Shown: one piece after another, positions 47,692-51,176 of the stretch
How the letters are laid out: each line of letters opens with the position of its first letter
Position numbering within the stretch: position 1 is the stretch's first letter
Source of the DNA: Litorilinea aerophila
GTDB taxonomy: Bacteria > Chloroflexota > Anaerolineae > Caldilineales > Caldilineaceae
Assembly (NCBI RefSeq): GCF_006569185.2
Contig: NZ_VIGC02000037.1
Location: 1-51,176, forward strand
Reading direction: 5' to 3'
DNA length: 51,176 bases
Made by a program: the position numbers and the translations under genes
The notes under the pieces: generated by a model
What the model was told of the DNA's origin: nothing
What the model saw: the letters and a program-made list of their open reading frames with translations, nothing else
Databases searched by the model: none

Positions 47692-48207
47692 ATGAAAAAG
47701 CTCTCTATCTTCCGCCATGCCAAGGCCCGTCGGCCAGAGAAATATCCCCAGGATTTCGACCGCCCCCTGACCAAGCGAGGTCACCAGGATACCCGGCGCA
47801 TGGCCCGCCTCGTCGCCCGGCTCAGCCCGCCAGTGGACCGGATCGTCAGCTCGCCCGCGCTGCGCACCCGGGAGACGACGGAGGGACTGGCGGCCGCGCT
47901 GAACGTGTCCCATGCCATCACCTGGGACGAGCGCATCTACGAGGCGAGCGCCGAGACATTATTGACCGTGCTGGGAGAAGTGCCGGGGGACGCGGAACAT
48001 GTGGTGTTGGTGGGCCACAACCCGGGCATGGAAGCCCTGGTCTCCGGCCTCTGTGCCGGGGATCCGGCCCGCCTCAACTTGAAGATGCCCACTGCGGGCC
48101 TGGCCCACCTGGAACTGGAAATCTTCTGGTGGCATCAGATTCGCTGGGGATGTGGCCAGCTCCAGCTCCTGGCTGCCCCCAAGCAGCTGTCGAAATTGGG
48201 GGATTAG
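47692..48207 (+). CDS. SixA-like histidine phosphatase
   Basis: A 171-aa protein with the catalytic RHAKARRPEK motif (His9 as nucleophile), SSPALRTRET, and the second histidine in LVGHNPGMEAL. Length and motif set fit SixA-type phosphohistidine phosphatases rather than phosphoglycerate mutases. It is monocistronic, convergent with the threonine aldolase gene. The physiological target is unknown. Confidence 0.9.
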   Translation: MKKLSIFRHAKARRPEKYPQDFDRPLTKRGHQDTRRMARLVARLSPPVDRIVSSPALRTRETTEGLAAALNVSHAITWDERIYEASAETLLTVLGEVPGDAEHVVLVGHNPGMEALVSGLCAGDPARLNLKMPTAGLAHLELEIFWWHQIRWGCGQLQLLAAPKQLSKLGD

Positions 48208-48208
48208 G

Positions 48209-48253
48209 GGATTGGGTAATTGGGGGACAAGATGCCTCCCAACTCCCCAATCC
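48209..48253. terminator. Bidirectional hairpin between convergent genes
   Basis: Two 18-nt arms (48209-48226 and 48236-48253) pair with a few mismatches (GGATTGGG with CCCCAATCC, TTGGGGG with CTCCCAA). It lies exactly between the ends of sixA and the threonine aldolase gene. Confidence 0.6.
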
Positions 48254-48270
48254 TCCCACCCCATACATAC

Positions 48271-49362
48271 CTAACCGTAAACGTACACCTTGCCCTGGCT
48301 GGCCTGGGCGCCGGCAGCCAGGATCTCGGCGAAGGCGCCCACCACGGTGTCGATGTCGGCCCGGCTCACGTGGTAGTTGGTCACTGCCCGCATGCGCCGG
48401 GGCCCCACCGGGTTGATGAGGATGTGGCGCTGCTTCAAAGCCAGGGAGACCTGGGCCGCATCCAGCTCCGGGTGGGTGATGTCGAAGAAGACCAGGTTGG
48501 TCTCTACCGTCTCCGGCTGGATGGCGACGCCGTCCAACCGGGCCAGGCCCTCGGCCAGGGCCCGGGCGTTGGCGTGGTCGTCGGCCAGCCGCTCCACCAT
48601 CTCGGTGATGGCCACAATGCCGGCCGCGGCCAGCACGCCGGCCTGGCGCAGGCCACCACCCAGCACCTTGCGGTTGCGCCGGGCCTTGCGGATGAAGTCT
48701 GCACTGCCCGCCACTACCGAGCCCACCGGCGCGGCCAGCCCCTTGCTCAGACAGACGCTGACGCTGTCCGCCGCCTGGACCAGCCGGGCCGGCGCCACGT
48801 TGAGGGCCACCGCCGCATTCCAGAGCCGGGCGCCGTCCACGTGCAGGGCCAGCCCGTGGCGATGGGCCAGCTCCCCCGCGGCATCCATGTACTCCACCGA
48901 CAGCACCCGCCCGCCGCAGCGGTTGTGGGTGTTCTCCAGGCAGATGAGCCGGCTGACCGGATAGTGCTCGTTGTCCGCCCGGATGCTGGCCTCCACCTGC
49001 TCCAGGTCCAGGGAGCCGTCGGGCCGGTTGGGCAGGGGGCGGGGATGGATGCCGCCCAGCGCGGCCGCGCCGCCCTGTTCGTTGAGAAAGATGTGGGAGG
49101 AATCGCCCAGGATCATCTCGTCTCCCCGGCCACAGTGGCTCAGCACCGAGACCAGGTTGCCCATGGTACCGCTGGAAACGAAGACCGCGGCCTCTTTGCC
49201 CAACAGCTCGGCCACCATGGCCTCCAGCCGGTTGACGGTGGGATCCTCGCCGTAGACGTCATCGCCTACTTCGGCCTCGAACATGGCCTGGCGCATGGCG
49301 GCGGTGGGGCGGGTCACCGTGTCGCTGCGCAGGTCGATCACCGGGTTATTGCTCTCGCTCAT
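48271..49362 (-). CDS. ltaE: Low-specificity L-threonine aldolase
   Basis: A 363-aa fold-type I PLP enzyme. Start motif VIDLRSDTVTRPTAAMRQAM and GDDVYGEDPTVNRLE are classic for the family. The PLP lysine is in SVCLSKGLAAPVGSVV, preceded by HVDGARLWNAA. It cleaves L-threonine or allo-threonine to glycine and acetaldehyde. The ATG at 49362 (TGGAGAAAA upstream) is chosen. A 16-bp perfect hairpin sits 32 nt upstream of the start. Confidence 0.95.
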   Translation of the reverse strand: MSESNNPVIDLRSDTVTRPTAAMRQAMFEAEVGDDVYGEDPTVNRLEAMVAELLGKEAAVFVSSGTMGNLVSVLSHCGRGDEMILGDSSHIFLNEQGGAAALGGIHPRPLPNRPDGSLDLEQVEASIRADNEHYPVSRLICLENTHNRCGGRVLSVEYMDAAGELAHRHGLALHVDGARLWNAAVALNVAPARLVQAADSVSVCLSKGLAAPVGSVVAGSADFIRKARRNRKVLGGGLRQAGVLAAAGIVAITEMVERLADDHANARALAEGLARLDGVAIQPETVETNLVFFDITHPELDAAQVSLALKQRHILINPVGPRRMRAVTNYHVSRADIDTVVGAFAEILAAGAQASQGKVYVYG

Positions 49363-49393
49363 GGGTTTTCTCCAGGGGTGGCATGGGGTTTCC

Positions 49394-49431
49394 GGTGCGT
49401 GGTGCATCCGCCAGGGGATGCACCACGCACC
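49394..49431 (-). other. 16-bp perfect hairpin in the threonine aldolase leader
   Basis: Arms 49394-49409 and 49416-49431 are fully complementary with a 6-nt loop (GCCAGG). It has no T-run on either side, so it is not a normal terminator. It may fold the 5' leader of ltaE. Confidence 0.75.
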
Positions 49432-49476
49432 ACGCGTCATCGGATTTCTGGGGGAACAGGCGCCTCCCGGTACCAG

Positions 49477-49560
49477 TACAGTCTGGCGTAAATACCACGG
49501 CAGAAATTCAGCGGCATTACCTCTGGTGGAACCTATCGGCGAATTTCTGCCGGGATTTAC
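49477..49560 (+). repeat. Hairpin element, full copy
   Basis: An 84-nt copy with the cleanest left arm (TACAGTCTGGCGTAAATACC, CACGGCAGAAATTC) and right arm (GCGAATTTCTGCC, GGGATTTAC). The right end supplies the TAA stop of the aminotransferase on the opposite strand (CAG-TAA). Confidence 0.92.
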
Positions 49561-50684
49561 TGGCCCTGCCGGGCCAGGTAGGCATCCATGGCGGCGAAGA
49601 GGCGATCCATGTCCTGGTCGGTCACTTCGCCCATGTGGGCCAGGCGGAAGGCTTTGTCCTTAAAAATACCATAGCCGTTGGAAATCTGCATGTCCTGGGT
49701 GGCCAGGTGGCGATTCAGCTCTTTGATGCTGATGTTGCGGGTGTTGGCCACGTTGGTCACCGTGTGGGAGCGGTAGCCTTCCTCCGCGGCCAGCTCGAAG
49801 CCCCGCTCCACGGCCCAGCGCTGGGCCTTCTGGGCCAGGCGGGCATGGCGGGCAAAGCGGGCCTCCAACCCTTCGGCGAAGATGTGATCCAGCTGGACGC
49901 TCAAGGCCCGCATCAGGGAGATGGCCGGGGTGGCCGGGGTGGTGCTCTTCTGCAGCGACTTCTCCAGGTTCAGGAAATCGAAGTACCAGCCCCGCCCCTT
50001 GACCGTCTCGGCCCGGGCCAGGACCCGGTCGCTCACGGCGCAGAAGGCCAGGCCCGGCGGCAGCGCCAGCGCCTTCTGGGAGGAGGTCAGGCAGATGTCC
50101 AGCCCCCATTCATCCACCGGGATTTTCACCCCTGCGAAGGAGGAGACCGCATCCACCATGACCAGGGTTTCGGGGCTGATCTCCCGCACCACGGCCGCGA
50201 TCTCGCCCACGGGGCTCATCACGCCGGTGCTGGTCTCGTTGTGGACCACGGTGATGGCATCTACCGGGCCGTCGGCCAGGGCTTTTTCCAGCGCTTCGGC
50301 CACTATCTCGGGCTTGACCGCGGTATTCCACGTCACGTCCACCCGGATGGCCTCCTTGTCACAGCCCAGGGAGACCTGATGCCAGCGCTGGCCAAAGGCG
50401 CCGTTGACAAAGTTGAGCACCCGGCCCCGCACGCCGTTGCGGATGGCCGCTTCGTGCAGGCCGGAGCCGGAGGCGGCCACGATGTAGACCCGGTTCTGGG
50501 TGAAGAAAAGTTCCTGCAGCTGTTTTTCCACCTTAGCAAAGAGGGATTCAAACTCGTCGGAGCGGTGCCCGATCATGGGGGCGGTCTGGGCGGCCAGAAC
50601 GTCGGGCAGGACGTCCGTGGGCCCGGGAATGAAAAGGCGCTGGGCAGGCTTGGTCTGGGTATCCGTCGGCGTCACGGTGGTCAT
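49557..50684 (-). CDS. Class V aminotransferase (alanine-glyoxylate/serine-pyruvate type)
   Basis: A 375-aa PLP enzyme. Start motif LFIPGPTDVLPDVLAAQTAP and GHRSDEFESLF, then VNGAFGQRW, VHNETSTGVMSP, VDAVSSFAGV and the PLP lysine in TSSQKALALPPG. It resembles AGXT/serine-glyoxylate aminotransferases, and together with threonine aldolase it fits glycine/glyoxylate metabolism. The ATG at 50684 has AAGGAG upstream; the longer ORF start is rejected. Its stop codon overlaps a hairpin element. Confidence 0.93.
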   Translation of the reverse strand: MTTVTPTDTQTKPAQRLFIPGPTDVLPDVLAAQTAPMIGHRSDEFESLFAKVEKQLQELFFTQNRVYIVAASGSGLHEAAIRNGVRGRVLNFVNGAFGQRWHQVSLGCDKEAIRVDVTWNTAVKPEIVAEALEKALADGPVDAITVVHNETSTGVMSPVGEIAAVVREISPETLVMVDAVSSFAGVKIPVDEWGLDICLTSSQKALALPPGLAFCAVSDRVLARAETVKGRGWYFDFLNLEKSLQKSTTPATPAISLMRALSVQLDHIFAEGLEARFARHARLAQKAQRWAVERGFELAAEEGYRSHTVTNVANTRNISIKELNRHLATQDMQISNGYGIFKDKAFRLAHMGEVTDQDMDRLFAAMDAYLARQGQ

Positions 50685-50989
50685 GGTTCGGCTTCTCCTT
50701 TGATGGACTGCAAACCGGCACTTCCTGCTGGCCGGTCTCTTCTTTGGGTCGGCGCTCCCTGGCTGGGTTTCCCTGTCGGGCATGGGCCGGCAGGCGTTTG
50801 TGCCATCCTGAACAATCTATTCTATTTTGCCACTGATACCCGGCCCACGCAATTCCCTGGCCGCCCGCGGGTACATCCTATCACGCGATTCATTTGTCGT
50901 TTGCCGCCATCCCCTGTACCCTATCATCACATGCTTGAACCACGATCATCGTCATGCGGAGTCGGCATCCTCAGATGCCGTCCCAAACG
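50685..50989. other. Intergenic region at the right side
   Basis: About 300 nt upstream of the aminotransferase gene with no credible gene. I saw no clear promoter. It runs into the second copy of the long repeat. Confidence 0.4.
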
Positions 50990-51143
50990 GCACAGCGCCG
51001 CATCTGAATTCTTCATGCACCTTCATTGCGTTGCGGAGGATGAAAAAACCCGCACGCTCCGTAGGTCACGCATCCCTGCGTGACATGGGTTCCCGTCCCG
51101 CTGGGTGCGGATGTCCGGCCAGGAGACCGGACCTACCCATCCG
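50990..51143 (-). repeat. Long dispersed repeat, copy B
   Basis: Inverted relative to copy A at 7109-7276. Internal palindromes GTCACGCA/TGCGTGAC and GTCCGG/CCGGAC, and outer GTAGGTC/GACCTAC, suggest a branched RNA or cruciform. Both copies are intergenic. Confidence 0.85.
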
Positions 51144-51176
51144 GGTTCCATTTTTTCAGGGCAGGATGCCCCCGCG

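Overview
The window looks like a chromosomal segment of a high-GC, heterotrophic member of the Chloroflexota, most likely a Caldilineae-type organism. This is inferred from gene style only: lipoprotein sugar-binding proteins with Ala/Pro/Glu-rich linkers, many carbohydrate ABC systems, Tm-1-like/PEP-hydrolase-like pairs and a large AAA-type regulator. No rRNA, tRNA, CRISPR array, phage gene or transposase was found.

Layout. (1) 0.1-5.3 kb, minus strand: GH78 alpha-L-rhamnosidase, a 69-aa protein related to the tail of that enzyme, a phytanoyl-CoA-dioxygenase-like protein and a PPP-type phosphatase. (2) 5.6-9.2 kb: a sugar ABC importer (binding protein and two permeases, no ATPase). (3) 9.2-12.0 kb: a YfhO-like giant membrane protein with clearly lower GC than its surroundings. 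(4) 12.0-27.8 kb: a long plus-strand catabolic locus. A GntR/FCD regulator has a textbook promoter and a 22-bp palindromic operator. It is followed by an ABC importer with two different ATPases and a small 4-TM protein, a GlcD-like flavoprotein, a GlcF-like Fe-S protein, a ketose 3-epimerase-like enzyme, two divergent Tm-1-like (UPF0261) proteins around a creatininase-family amidohydrolase, and a TIM-barrel PEP-hydrolase-like protein. This is the best candidate for an undescribed pathway. (5) 27.9-31.5 kb, minus strand: a small-molecule tailoring cluster in decay, with one frameshifted and one internally deleted gene. (6) 31.6-32.4 kb: a VapBC-type toxin-antitoxin pair with its own operator and terminator. 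(7) 32.5-35.4 kb: AAA regulator and dienelactone-hydrolase-like enzyme. (8) 35.7-42.3 kb: aldonate-dehydratase-like enzyme, LacI regulator with perfect operator, and a third ABC importer. (9) 42.3-50.7 kb: MFS exporter divergent from an AraC regulator, glmS, SixA-like phosphatase, threonine aldolase and a class V aminotransferase.

Two dispersed repeat families are visible. The first is an ~84-nt hairpin element with five full copies and one half copy, all between 31.6 and 49.6 kb. In several places it supplies or abuts the stop codon of the neighbouring gene. The second is a ~155-165-nt structured repeat with one copy at 7.1 kb and an inverted copy at the right edge. All three ABC operons carry a strong stem-loop between the binding-protein gene and the first permease gene, which suggests a shared way of making more binding protein than membrane components.
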